The notes below the pieces were generated by a model. The model made no database searches. It was not told the origin of the DNA and saw nothing but the letters and a program-made list of their open reading frames with translations. From Cyclaneusma minus (taxonomy: Eukaryota; Ascomycota; Leotiomycetes; Marthamycetales; Marthamycetaceae), in assembly GCA_037179335.1 (NCBI GenBank), contig JAKZHN010000037.1, forward strand, positions 186,001 through 250,000: a stretch of DNA of 64,000 bases, read 5' to 3'. Each line of letters begins with the position of its first letter. Within the stretch, counting starts at the first letter, position 1. The position numbers were made by a program, and so were the translations under genes. This document shows, one piece after another, positions 27,766 to 38,277 of this stretch.

Positions 27766-29996
27766 AAATGCAATATAGGCAGCTTTATTATATAGTTTAT
27801 TAATTTGCCTAATTATAGTTTTCCATATTTTTTGATATTCTTTTTATTTTTTGCCCATATGCATCCAGATTTAATGGCCAGGAATATTATATTTAAAATA
27901 GTCTTTATTTAAATTAATATTTTAACCAAAATAAGAAAAGAATTATTAATATTGGCCCGGAAAAACAAATTGCATTGGAATAGTTTTTAATTATATGCAA
28001 AAGCGCTATTTATAGCTGGCTAAAAGCTTATATTATATTAAATCGCCTTTTAAATTTTTATTTGAATTTTAATAAAAAATTGGAAATTAGCGCAAGCTTT
28101 TTAAATGCTATTTTACATTTTGAAATTAATATGCAAATATAGAGGATTTTATTACGCTTGGTAATATTGTCCTAATGATTGGCAAGCAAATCTCAATTAA
28201 TTTAAAGGATTTTAAAAATAAGTATTTCTAGATATTAAAGCTTGGTTTTTTTAAAATTATTTGAACTATTAATAATATTTTTTAAAAACAAAATGCTATA
28301 TATTAATTAGCTTTTAATAAATAGTATTAATTTGAAAAGTTTTATATAATCTAATAATAAACGTATTAAATAAAATAGCCAGGTTAATTAATTTAATATA
28401 AAGCAATAAAAGCTTTATTTTTTAATATAATAAAAAAAGCATTATAGTAACGGGTTTTTTAAAGGCCTTTTCTTTTGCAAATATCCTTAAAAATAGCGAT
28501 TTTAATATCCAGGATATTATAGAATTTAGCATTATATTTGAAATCGTTTGAATTATAGGCTTTTATAATATTGATAATCGTTATAAACTTTGTTTTATTA
28601 AATAGCGTGTTAAACCTTAATAAAATAAATTTTAATTAGGTGCTATTAGCTTTGAAAGACAATTATTTCTAATTAGGCTTTGAAAATTAGGCTAGGAAAT
28701 TCGCAAGGATATTGGCAATAAAGAATTTGGATTCAAAATTAATAATAATAATTTTTGGATTTAGGCTTAATATATTGGCTTTTGGAGCTTTATTTATAAA
28801 TTTAACGGATTTAAAGTTTATTTTACCTTTTATACGCAAAAGCTTAAAATCGGGTTATATTAAAAGCGTTTTTTAGTTTTGCAAATTTGCAAAATCTTTA
28901 TAAATGGGTTTAAACTTATTAATATAAATTTCATTTTTATAAAAAAAGTTTTTAAGGATTTTTAAAATATTAAAATCTGCTTTATTAAAAGTATTGGCTT
29001 TTTATTTATTAAAGCTATAATTTTTAATTTTTTTTAAATAAGGCCTTATTAATATAGTTTTTATGGTTTATAAATTATATCCGGTATAAAATAAATATAT
29101 TTGTTTTTTTCTCAATTTAATTATTATATAAAATAGTATTTAAAGCATTATTATTATATTTATTTATATAAATATATAAAATTTTTTTTTAATAGCCAGC
29201 TAATATTAAGCAGTTTTACTTTTGGCAATTATATTGGCTTTAAAAAGAGGACTTTTGAAAATAATGCAGTTTTTAGGATAAGAAAAGAAGTTTTTAAATA
29301 ATTTATTGGCTTTGGAAAATCCGGAAATAATATTGGCGGCTAATTTGGCGGCAGCCGTTTTGAAAAGGAATTTGCCAATTTTTAAATTTTTAATTAGCTT
29401 TATTCTCAAGAATTTGCGGGCCGAGAAATCGGGGCTAATAGGAAATACGCCAGGAAATTCATTTAATTATTGCTTTTTAATATAAATTAAAGGGTAAAAA
29501 AGGCGAAAATAAGGGAGTTTTTTAAATAAGGAATAAATCATTTAAAAATGGTAAATTTTTAAACAATTTTTCTATATAGGCTTGGCGTTTAATAGTCAGC
29601 TATTAATATAAGAGTAAAATTGATTTTCAGAGTTTTTGCAATTTTTATAATATGCTAGAAATACCGGAAATGCTGCTAAAGGCTAAATATATAATAGGAT
29701 ATAGAAAACTCTAAATTTGAAATAGAGAAAACGTTTTGGCCTAAAAGTAATTTAGGGGTTTTAAATATAGTTTTTTCTTTCGGATTTTAATAGCTTTTTT
29801 GCTTTTTAATTTTTAAATAAATCTTATTATTTAATGCTTTAAAAGCAATAATGAAATAATGAAATTTTTAATTTTTAAAAAAAGAATATAGTATAAAATA
29901 TTAGACTATTTGGTATTTTAAAAGCAATAATTTGGCTATTTATCTTTTTAAATTACTTTTACCGGTTTGTATTTTCCAGCGGAGAATATTAATTAG

Positions 29997-30190
29997 TGTT
30001 AGAATTATTGGGGATTTATAATGGATATGCAATAATTGGTAATAGTGGTAATAATAATATAATTGATTATATAAAATAAGTGTTTAATAATGGGTATAAA
30101 AATAAAGCTATATTTATACGCTAAGACCGGTGCCTAAAGCACCGCTAAGCTTTTATTATTTATAAAGGTCGCAATATTAAAATAATAGGC
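29997..30190 (-). repeat. LTR of the Copia element, right (5') copy
   Basis: On the plus strand it begins TGTTAGAATTATTGGGG, so on the element's own strand it ends in ...TTCTAACA, an acceptable LTR terminus. It matches the left copy over about 190 bases with many transition-type differences. Confidence 0.6.
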
Positions 30191-30974
30191 ATTGTTTTAA
30201 AAGCTTTTTTATATTTCTTTAACTAATATATAATTTTGGCTAGCTTTAATAATTGCTTATAAAATTTATTGGAATTGAATATAGCGGAGCTTAATAGCCT
30301 TATTAATGATACAATAATTAATTAAAAATATAAAAGGGTATAAACGATACTGGATAATATATTATTTATCAAAGTTTTAAAAAACATTTAAAGCGAGATT
30401 TAAAAAAAAAGAAAAGGAAAAAATAATAGCTGGATTGATATTTTGGATTTTATAAAATTTTAAATTAGTTTTAATCTTTTTATTAATTATATTGGGTGCG
30501 AAAAAGCAGATTTTAAGGTTTTATAAAACTTGTTTTTAAAGAGATTTATTATAGCCCAAAAGGGCTCCAATTTAAAAACTATTATAAAAAATCCTTAATA
30601 AAGGGTTTAAATAGCTATAAAATAACAATTTTTAAATAGGAGAATAAAATGGCAAAAACGAATTTATTAGCGGTATTGCGAATTGGTTAAAAAATTAAAA
30701 ATAAGGGATAATATTGGGCTAAGCCGATTGCGGATAATAGCGCTTAAATTAAAAAAATTAAAAAAGTGCTTAAAAAAATTAAAAGTAAAGCTGAAAGGGC
30801 TAAAACTACCGGTATTATTAATAAGCGGATTAAAACCGCTATATAAGCAGGTAAAAGCTTGAAAAAAAAGGGAAAATAAATACAAAAGGCTTAATAAAAA
30901 CTGGAATGGTTATTTAAAACGGGCTGGTAATTTTAAAAAATATTGGCTAATAATAATAATAGTGGTAATATAGG

Positions 30975-31145
30975 TGTCACGGCAGCTTAAAGGCAAGGCC
31001 CCCTGTTAAGGTAAAGCGACGTTATAAGCTGCGGGAGAAAGTCTGCAGCTTTGCAGGATTTTAAGGGCCTTGCAAGCTAGCGTAAAGCATTAAAATTATA
31101 TGCTTGGTATAGGAAAGGGCTTAGGGCGCGTGGCGCGTAATATAT
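30975..31145. mobile_element. Solo-LTR-like GC-richer segment
   Basis: A relatively GC-rich segment starts TGTCACGGCAGC and continues with GC-rich hairpin-prone sequence (GCAGCTTTGCAGG). TGTCAC is a common start of Ty3/Gypsy-type LTRs. It lies alone in AT-rich DNA and no second copy was found in the window. The right end is not defined. Confidence 0.35.
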
Positions 31146-31680
31146 GCCTAAAATATATATCTAAGGTATTTAAAATTAATATTATAATATTTTTTTTTAA
31201 ATTGGTATTTATTTTAAATAACGCTAAAAATTCTTTAATATTTTTTAATTGTAATTTATAAATTTTATAAAACCATTTTTTTTAAAATGCTTAAAATTAT
31301 GCTTTTTTTAGGCTATTCTTTTTTCAATAGCTATTTTTGCTTTTGCTATTTATATTGCAGCTTTTTTAAATTTTTTAAATTTTTTAAATATTGGAATAAG
31401 TATAATTCAATTAAAATTTTATATTAAGGCGGTTTTTCATATTATAATAAATAGCTATAATATACCTTTATTATATTGCAAATTTTGTTTAATAAAAGAA
31501 TTTGGAAATTTTAATTTATTTAAATAGTTTTAATGCTATTTTTATAAATATTTTTTAAAACTATAAAAATTTGCTTTTAATTGCTAGCTTAATTTATAAT
31601 TTATTCATTTAATATAATATATTAGGCTTTAATTTAAATAAATATTTTAATTATAAATACTTAAAACCCCATTAAATTTT

Positions 31681-34030
31681 ATCGGAGAGAAAGCGAAAAA
31701 AAAGGGAGGCCGTATTTATAATATTATAAATAGGTTAGCGGTATATCGCTTAATTTTTTAAAAGTTTATTATCTCTAGAATACGTAGCAAATTCTTTCGT
31801 AGCTTTTTTTATAATTGTAAAAAATCGTAAAAAATAAAAACGTTATAGCGTAATATCCCGTAATAAAACTGGATAAAGCTATTCGATATAATAATGCTTA
31901 TAAAATCGCGAGTTTAAATAAAGGAAATGCCTAGATTTAATTGCCGAGTATACGATATTTAAAGAAATAAAAAAAGGAATATATTTTTATATAGTAATCG
32001 ATTATATAAATTATAACCGAGTTTATTTGCTAATATAATAAATCGCCGTTTCTCTCGATTAAAGCCTTTTGGCTTCCGGTCGGGTTTTTTTTCTCCTTTT
32101 AGCTTTTTAGGATTTGGATAAATAGGCGTGTGAACCATTATAAATGGGGGCCTCGGGGGCGTTCTCCGTAATAGGTGGACTCATGCTCTCGGGCTCTCAC
32201 GTGCTAGCGAGTACGGCTTTATTTAAGAATTCGATAGCTTTTAAACGTTGAGTAATTAGCTATATACCGGCTTGGGAAACCATTATTATTGCTTGCCATT
32301 TTTTGTAGCCACGCCAAATTTCGAAAGCCGTTTGCGGGAGCTTTCAGCGGTTTAAAATTGCGTACGAATGCTTAAATATATTTATCGATGCGTTTTTAAA
32401 ATTGATTATAAAGCCTGCCGCTTTATTCACGGTAGAAATGTATTTGTTTTGGATCTCTAAATACCCGCTATGCATTTCGACCGGTTTGGTTTCGATTAGG
32501 GACCTATTGCTAAAAAGAATAAGCTAGAATTAGCTTTAATTAGCGCATGATTTTAGGCGGTATACGGAAAAGAAATGGGAGGAGAATTTATTAAACGAAA
32601 CTCCATAATATTATTCTCCCCGATATTTATACCAATTATTATTGCAAAATACCTATAAGCGATACTTTAATAAAAATATTCGTTATATTATTTACGATGC
32701 ATAATTGGCTCCGGTGGCAAATACACGATTTGCTTAAATTTTGGCCGCTATTTTTTTGCTTGCTTTTGCGGCGCTTTCGCTTTTGTATAAATATAGCGCT
32801 TAAGTTTTTTATATTAGAATAAATCGCTATTAATAAAATTCGTCGCGAGGAAATAGTAATAATAGCTGGAAATGAAATTGGCGGCGTAACGATCGTAAAT
32901 AATATAGTGTGATTCGAGCCTTTGGTGGAAGCAATTGCTAAAAGCAGAGGCAATATGCGGTAAAAAGTATATCCGGGTCGTAGCTAAACGCAAGGCTGGA
33001 AAATTGGTCGCGGTTAATCGCTCGAGAAAACGCGGTTTAAAAAAATAATTTGAAGCAGGTGGCAGCAAAAAGGTGGTCAAAGCTGGGAGAACGTGGGAGG
33101 CGGCACAAATTTATTTGAGGCAGCTTTGCCGCCGCTTATTTTAGCGGAGGCGGTCTTTTGCACGCTTGAAGCTATTACGATAGGCAATTTTAGCGACGGT
33201 GCGTTTTGCGAGCGGGAGATGGCTTATTTAGCGATAGAAAATCTACGGGGCTTTTCGCCGAAATAACCATGACTAATCCGGCCGGGTACGAATAAGGGTC
33301 GAGTCGCATTTTACGCATTACCGCATTATTATCAAAGCTTTATACTACTAAAAAGATAATTGAAATATCCTAATAGGATTTAAATAATCGACCCGGCCTA
33401 TTTTATATTCCGCGAATAGGCCAGCTATAAACGAGAATCCGAGAATCCGACTATTAATTTTGCATCCGGAGACCTTTATAGCCCAATCCCTTGCGCTCGC
33501 AGGAAGGCCGGTTATTTGGCCGTTTGGTTTTTATTGCTATTCAATTCGTTAGTATTGTTTATATTGCATTCAATAGCATTGGATAACAAAAGACCAATCG
33601 TTTTTAAAATAAAGGTCTAAAAGGGTCAGCAAATGCCATGGCCTTTTCGAAAATCCGCGGCCGCTTGGTTATAGCCGATAGTCACGATTTATTTGACGGG
33701 GGCGGATAGGTAATACGGCAGCGAGCCAGGAGTATAGTAAATACATGGCAGTAGTAAAAAAGCGAATTCATTTACGAAAACAAAGTGTATAGGCTTGTAT
33801 TTGCCTTTGGGAGAGCTCAAAATCTCCATAGGAGAGTTGTAAATCGCGGCGGGGCGGAACTTATTCTTAAACAATTTGGTACCCATTTCGGGCATTAATA
33901 AAGTATAGTAATTCTTCAATTGCTGGCGGCTAAGGCGGCGCCTGTCGAGGATATTTTAGCTTGGCCGGAGCTGGGCCCCCGCAATCTTCAGCTTGTCCAC
34001 GGATCATAATAGTGTTTCAAGTAAAAGGAA
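31681..34030 (-). other. Transition zone with unidentified coding relics
   Basis: GC content rises gradually here. The minus strand contains long stretches of protein-like sequence broken by stops. From about 32530 to 32040 one frame reads on through several in-frame stops and contains L-I-E-T-K-P-V-E-M-H-S-G-Y-L-E and, near its end, S-P-P-I-T-E-N-A-P-E-A-P. At 33689-33960 another open frame contains N-Y-Y-T-L-L-M-P-E-M-G and G-K-Y-K-P-I-H-F-V-F-V-N-E. I cannot name the protein or proteins. The region is best read as one or two genes or transposon frames moderately hit by RIP, intermediate between the AT-rich block and the gene island. Confidence 0.45.
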
Positions 34031-34500
34031 TATTGAATCAGAATATCGAGGTGTGTATGGAAGAGACTAGACTAGGACCGAAGTAACTAGGAGGCTCAGT
34101 AATAGCCATGCGCCTCAAGGTTACAGAGGAATGGCGGCGCAGTAATGCGGAGCAAGCAATTGTCTCGAAATAATGCAAATAATTAGAAGAGCAGTGGGCT
34201 TTTTGCCCGACTGCGTTTGAATTTGTAGATACGCAAATGAGATATCGAGAGCGAGGCAAGGTAATGTCCTATCAAATTGGGTTGATGCGAGCCGCTGGTG
34301 GTTCAAGGGGCGCAAAATCAGTAAATCACGGCACTCGGGTATGAGGCGCAGAGACGCGTCGCGTAAATTGTTTGGGGTATGTGTGAGAATGAAAGAACTT
34401 GCGACCGATAACGCCAGTAAATATGGTGTTTAATAGCTGCTAAATCGCTTTGCATACACAATCTAGTAAAAGCTAAAAAAAAGAATCCGGAGTGACTCAC

Positions 34501-34713
34501 TACGACAAACCGAATGATTCCTTCCTCGTCTTCAAGGGAGCTCATCGCAATGGCGGGATGTCCCGTCGCTTGGTCGGGGCAGTATTCCGGGCTTCGGTAT
34601 ATTGTGTCGAGGTTAGGGTTCTCCGGGAGGTATATCACCTGATCCAGCTCTGGGGGTTGCACGAGGGGTTGAGCCAAAGTGCTTGCTTGTTCTGCGCTGG
34701 TGTTGTCAACATT
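34501..34713 (-). pseudogene. Truncated paralog Z (exon 1 only)
   Basis: The frame contains Q-V-I-Y-L-P (family G-Q-I-x-x-L-P), then A-T-G-H-P-A-I-A-M-S, and ends F-V-V directly before a GTGAGT donor at 34500, which is the exact family exon/intron junction. No convincing exon 2 follows: after the possible acceptors TTTTTTAG or TTTACTAG all short continuations stop within about 11 codons. The upstream frame closes at a TAA at 34714-34716 without an ATG, so the N-terminal part would need another exon or is lost. It lies at the edge of the degraded zone and is probably a remnant whose 3' half was destroyed. Confidence 0.5.
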
Positions 34714-35371
34714 TTACGATGCGCGCCGAGCCTTGTTGCGACGACGGTGCCGCGGCAGTGCTCTGGAAACTTGTAAGTCGTTGTTGTTTGGGGCACACGG
34801 TCTCTTGTCGCTCACTCGTAGTCCAGCTTTTGTAGGTACTAGAACCTGGCCTTTGAGATCCCTTGAAGTGTAAAGCGCACGTTAGCAGCCGGACCAGAAA
34901 GCCTGAGGTTTCTGAAAGAAGTGCGCTGGCGAGAGCCTTGGAGCCGATAAGGCTAAGGCGGAGGGACTCTAGCTTTAATTCACCAGTAATCCACGCAAGG
35001 CTGAGATATGGAGATTTTTTTCGTGTGTGAGAGCTGTCTGAAATCCCGACAAGGAAGCGGTTCACGCCGGTGGCGTTATATACAGAATGATCGGTAGGTC
35101 TTGACAAACGATCATCTTTTTAGCTATCTAAAAATATTGAGCAATAGAGATGTCACGTATGACCAAGACCTTTCCACAAAGACATGGTGATCCTTAACTC
35201 CTTTCATACAAGGGCACTTCGCCATAACTGAGTCGGACTGGGGAGAATCTCGCCAACAATAGGATCCATTCATCAGAGACTGTAGTTCTGCCTCCATGAG
35301 CAAAAGCATCTCTTGATTTTACACAGCTGTGCTCAACTCCTTTCAAAGCATCGTTTGATCCCTATCTGCAT
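34714..35371. other. Intergenic stretch between relic Z and gene A
   Basis: Open frames of 60-130 codons are present on both strands, but none has family motifs and I support no gene. The minus-strand frame at 34706-35107 would be in position to supply an N-terminal exon for relic Z, without further evidence. Confidence 0.3.
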
Positions 35372-36460
35372 TTACACGTCTTCACCTGCTTCCTTGGCCG
35401 CTGCCTTCGCCCTTTTCTTGTTGCCCTTGCTGACAGCAATCTGCCAGCTATCATCATGGCTGGCGGTCCCAGCCCTCTTGATGATGTCCGCGGGAGGCTT
35501 CGAGACTTGGGCAGTGGTGATTTTCACCTTGACTCTCCCTCTTTTGTCGTCGCCAGGCTGTTGGATTGGATCTGGAGGCCGTGACTTCGGAGCCAATGTC
35601 ACAGCGGATGGGATTGGCAGCGTAGTTGTCGATAGGGGAGTATCATTCGACTTCACAATCGCCATCGCTTTTTTCATGTTGGTCTTGCTGGCGGCGACCT
35701 GGAAGCCATCCTCATCGATGAGGCCTCCTGCTCGCTCGATGAAGTCCATGACAGGCTTGGATGGCTTGCCTTGGGTTCTTGCGACCTTGATGCTTTCGAC
35801 CTTGTACTTGTCCTTCATCTTGTTACCAACACCGTCCGCGCCTTGTTCCCACTTGAATGTATGCGTGTCGTTTCGAGTTCTCTCTTCCTCCCTAGCCAAC
35901 TCCTTGCGCAAGACAGCCAGGCTCTCGTCGGCAATGGTCATTGGAGGATCTCCCGGCTCCAAATAGGGCGGAGTCCAGGGCATGAAGCAGCTTGGTGGAA
36001 GGTTGTATTTCTCCAGCATTGCATAGGAGGGCCCTGGCATGTATTGGTCCGGATCGACGAAGTAGAGGATTCTTTTGGCGCCACTGGCATTCGAAGGCCT
36101 GGCTGTGGAATGGATGTTCTGGACTTCGACATAATGCGGGCGCCACATTGCAATTCGTGCGTCGTTGACAAGTCGGCCGCCGAGGGATGTGAGCTACAGA
36201 ACTGTCAGTTCCTGGATAGATGACCGCGGATGAGCAACAAAGGGACTTACAATGACGAATTCTCTTGTTGGCTTGTTGTCTTCGGGTCCGCTAAGCATGA
36301 GTACAGGATGATCATACGCCTCCGCGGGACAAAAGCTTCTGCTGCGATACTCATCAGCGAGTACAGGATCCTTGGGAAGATACCAAATTTGTCCCTTGGC
36401 CGGCGATCTCGACAGCATGACACGGTATTTTGCGTAACTTCCTTCGTGGTATCCCGGCAT
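35372..36460 (-). CDS. Paralog A of the GQ-LP/GHP family, intact, 343 residues
   Basis: The ATG is at 36460. Exon 1 is 36251-36460 and exon 2 is 35372-36193; the intron (57 nt) has a GTAAGT donor and a CTGTAG acceptor in phase 0. Residues 23-29 are G-Q-I-W-Y-L-P, residues 50-52 D-H-P followed by V-L-M-L-S, and the exon junction reads E-F-V-I|L-T-S-L-G-G (residues 67-76). Exon 2 then has Y-A-M-L-E-K-Y (family Y-V-A-L-E) and a helix-like block S-L-A-V-L-R-K-E-L. The C-terminal third is charged and carries two related modules about 88 residues apart (residues 203-253 and 291-341), each ending [DE]-[DE]-x-[FW]-Q-[IV]-A-x-S-K followed by lysines. The core order resembles MazF/PemK-like barrels (inference only). 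There is no signal peptide or membrane segment; it is likely intracellular, possibly nucleic-acid binding through the basic C-terminus. Function unknown. Confidence 0.75.
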
Positions 36461-37027
36461 TGCAAAAACAAGCTCGTGCTGCGAATGGGAGACTGGGCGC
36501 AGTATCGAGGGTCCTGAACCAAGCAGTTGTAAGAACTCGAGGAAGGTTCGTGGAGGCTGAACGCAAGGTTGGAAACAGTATCTGCGCGCTCAAGAAAGCA
36601 AACAACAGGTTGCACAATTGTCGCGCTCGGTGAGAGCCTTAAAGTGGTGAATACCAATGCTGGAGTTCATAGCGTGTCTGGGTTATTGACAAAAGACGCG
36701 GTCACGTAGAGTTCTACTTCCGTCCACCAGCCCAAACACAAATGGTATCCTATGATGCCAGGCTTGGTTGTTAAAAAAACCCGACCCGATTCAAACTATG
36801 CTTTGGCATTGGCCTTCGCCAAAGAGTTGAATATGCCCGAGTTCGAAGAATTACAAAAATTTGCGATGAGTGTCGATGGCACCTTGAATTTAGTTCGCAA
36901 GAGTAGGAGAGTAGAAACACGGCGAACTATGATGAAACAAAACAATGTTGATGCATATTCGTTTGTTATGTCTTTTAATTTGCAGTAGTCCTTGCGTTCA
37001 GTATCGGAGGGTAGTTCCGAAGAGTTA
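36461..37027. other. Intergenic region upstream of gene A
   Basis: This is likely the promoter and 5' region of gene A. Several plus- and minus-strand open frames below 140 codons overlap each other and none is convincing. A 78-codon plus-strand frame (36752-36988) starts with ATG but has no recognisable feature. Confidence 0.3.
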
Positions 37028-37106
37028 CAGTGGGGGGGAAAGGTCTGGATATGAACTGGCGGTGTGTTCCTTTAGAACTGTATCCAGACCACTTTCCCCC
37101 CCACTG
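37028..37106. repeat. Short terminal-inverted-repeat hairpin (MITE-like)
   Basis: The left arm 37028-37051 starts CAGTGGGGGGGAAAGG and ends GTCTGGATA. The right arm 37081-37106 is its reverse complement apart from a two-base insertion (GTGG in place of GG). The arms enclose about 29 bases. The element is only 79 bp, has no coding capacity and lies between genes A and B. Flanking bases do not form an obvious target duplication. It could be a tiny MITE or a strong intergenic hairpin. Confidence 0.6.
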
Positions 37107-37414
37107 CAGAGAGCCATGCCACCAAAAAGACCTGATAAACCCTGCTCCCCATTTCCGAATTAGGACCCCGTCCTTGGGAATTTGACAAAGTCCCAGAGTC
37201 CCTCAACACCGACCACCCCACTCAGGTGTTGCAACGGAATAATTCCTTCCCTTTTCATTCCACCAAGTCCCACACTGGATTCAACATCCCCAGCATCATT
37301 CCCGAGATTATCCAAAAGGGGAAGTGCGGTCTGACATCTCAACATGTCTCTTGAGTGTCTGATCTTGCGCATGTTGAGAAAAGCGCGAAGACTGCAGACC
37401 TTGAAGAGAACTGG

Positions 37415-38277
37415 CTAGTATTTGCGAGCTTTCTTCGCAAGGCGGCGGTTGCTCTTCTTCTTAGACTTCTTCTGAGCCTTCTGCCATCCACGCTCATCGC
37501 CAGCATCCTTGAGTGCCTCGCGGGCGTCGCCGTCTGGCTTCGAGCCGGTGGCCACTGCTGTGGTACCCGATTCACCAGCCATAGACTGCACCTTATTCTT
37601 GGGGCTTGCTGGCCCGGCCACTTCACCGCTTCCTGAGCCATCGCTATCTTCAGAGTCATCGCTGAAGTGCACCGAATCATCCTCGGACTCGGACCAAGGA
37701 TCTCCGTATCTGCCAGCCATCAACTCCTCATGCTCGGCAAGAGCGTGCCGCAAAACATCCATGCTTGCATCCGTGAGTGTAACCGTTCTTCGGAAACGAA
37801 CTCTGGTCGAAAGCGCCTCCACTTCACCGTGAAGCGCTCCAGCATCACATAGGCATAGAGGTCCATGCGAAAACCGTAGTTGTTGAAGCGCAGAACCTTG
37901 GTCAGGGCCTCGTCGGTTCTGGGAGTGTGGACATTCTCCAGTTCGAGAAACCGATGCCATGGTGAGTTTGCGGCGATCGTGTCCTGGAGGCGCAGTCCGC
38001 CGTATGTGGTAATCTGGGATCAATCATCCATTAGTTTCTAGTCATATAGAGGAGGGGTCAAAGACAATGATGTGAAGCTACTTACAACCACGCACTCCAC
38101 TACTCCACTGTCATTCGGGGCTCTGAGGACCACCACCAGGTGACCCAGTATGCGCGGCGGGCAATTCTCGCCTTCGTATGGGGCATTCCACACAGAATCC
38201 AAGGGCAACCAACAAATCCCACCTACAGGTGGAGGGGCCGATAGGCCGAGACTCGTCTGTGGATGCTGCGCAGTCAT
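37415..38277 (-). pseudogene. Paralog B, frameshifted in exon 2
   Basis: The ATG is at 38277. Exon 1 (38086-38277, 64 codons) has G-G-I-C-W-L-P at 19-25 and G-H-L at 45-47, so the usual proline is replaced by leucine; it ends E-C-V-V before GTAAGT. The intron is 38014-38085 (72 nt), with a CCCAG acceptor, phase 0. Exon 2 opens I-T-T-Y-G-G and reaches Y-A-Y-V-M-L-E-R-F, then in this frame runs to a stop 30 codons later. The rest of the homology (L-T-D-A-S-M-D-V-L-R-H-A-L and an acidic, then lysine-rich tail ending at 37415) is in a different frame. Gene A, which is unbroken, shows where the two parts join. The lysine-rich tail contains G-W-Q-K-A-Q-K-K, like the C-terminal module of A. A single-base indel, real or a sequencing error, explains it. 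Confidence 0.6.

Larger units (their letters stand above)
23575..30190 (-). mobile_element. Degraded Copia-type LTR retrotransposon
   Basis: Two direct repeats of about 190 bases (about 23575-23765 and 29997-30190) bracket 6.2 kb. Both contain TAATAGTGGTAATAAT, AAAAATAAAGCTATA and ACCGGTGCCTAA in the same order. Between them the minus strand carries integrase-like and reverse-transcriptase-like fragments in the order expected for Copia: integrase at 26.2-26.6 kb, reverse transcriptase at 25.1-25.4 kb, with the 5' end at the right. The element is full of stop codons and cannot encode active proteins. The exact LTR ends and a target-site duplication could not be fixed by eye because both flanks are degraded. 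Confidence 0.6.
4816..31680. other. 27-kb AT-rich, RIP-type degraded block
   Basis: The composition is extremely AT-rich from end to end, with TpA-rich sequence, frequent stops in all six frames and almost no open frame above 80 codons. A hand count over 5401-5820 gave about 49 C residues, of which about 9 are in CpA and about 18 in CpT, so CpA is depleted relative to the high A content. That is the direction expected from RIP. Recognisable content is limited to two pairs of LTR-like direct repeats, Copia fragments at 25069-25377 and 26236-26553, local tandem duplications, and small GC-richer islands near 10335-10380, 11215-11350 and 30975-31140. No host gene is supported. Confidence 0.85.

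Noticed and set aside
23575..30190. Active retrotransposon
   Set aside because: All frames are broken by many stops and the LTRs differ by numerous transitions.
35313..35966. 217-codon plus-strand open frame
   Set aside because: It is the antisense shadow of exon 2 of paralog A, whose spliced minus-strand frame has family motifs and proper splice sites.
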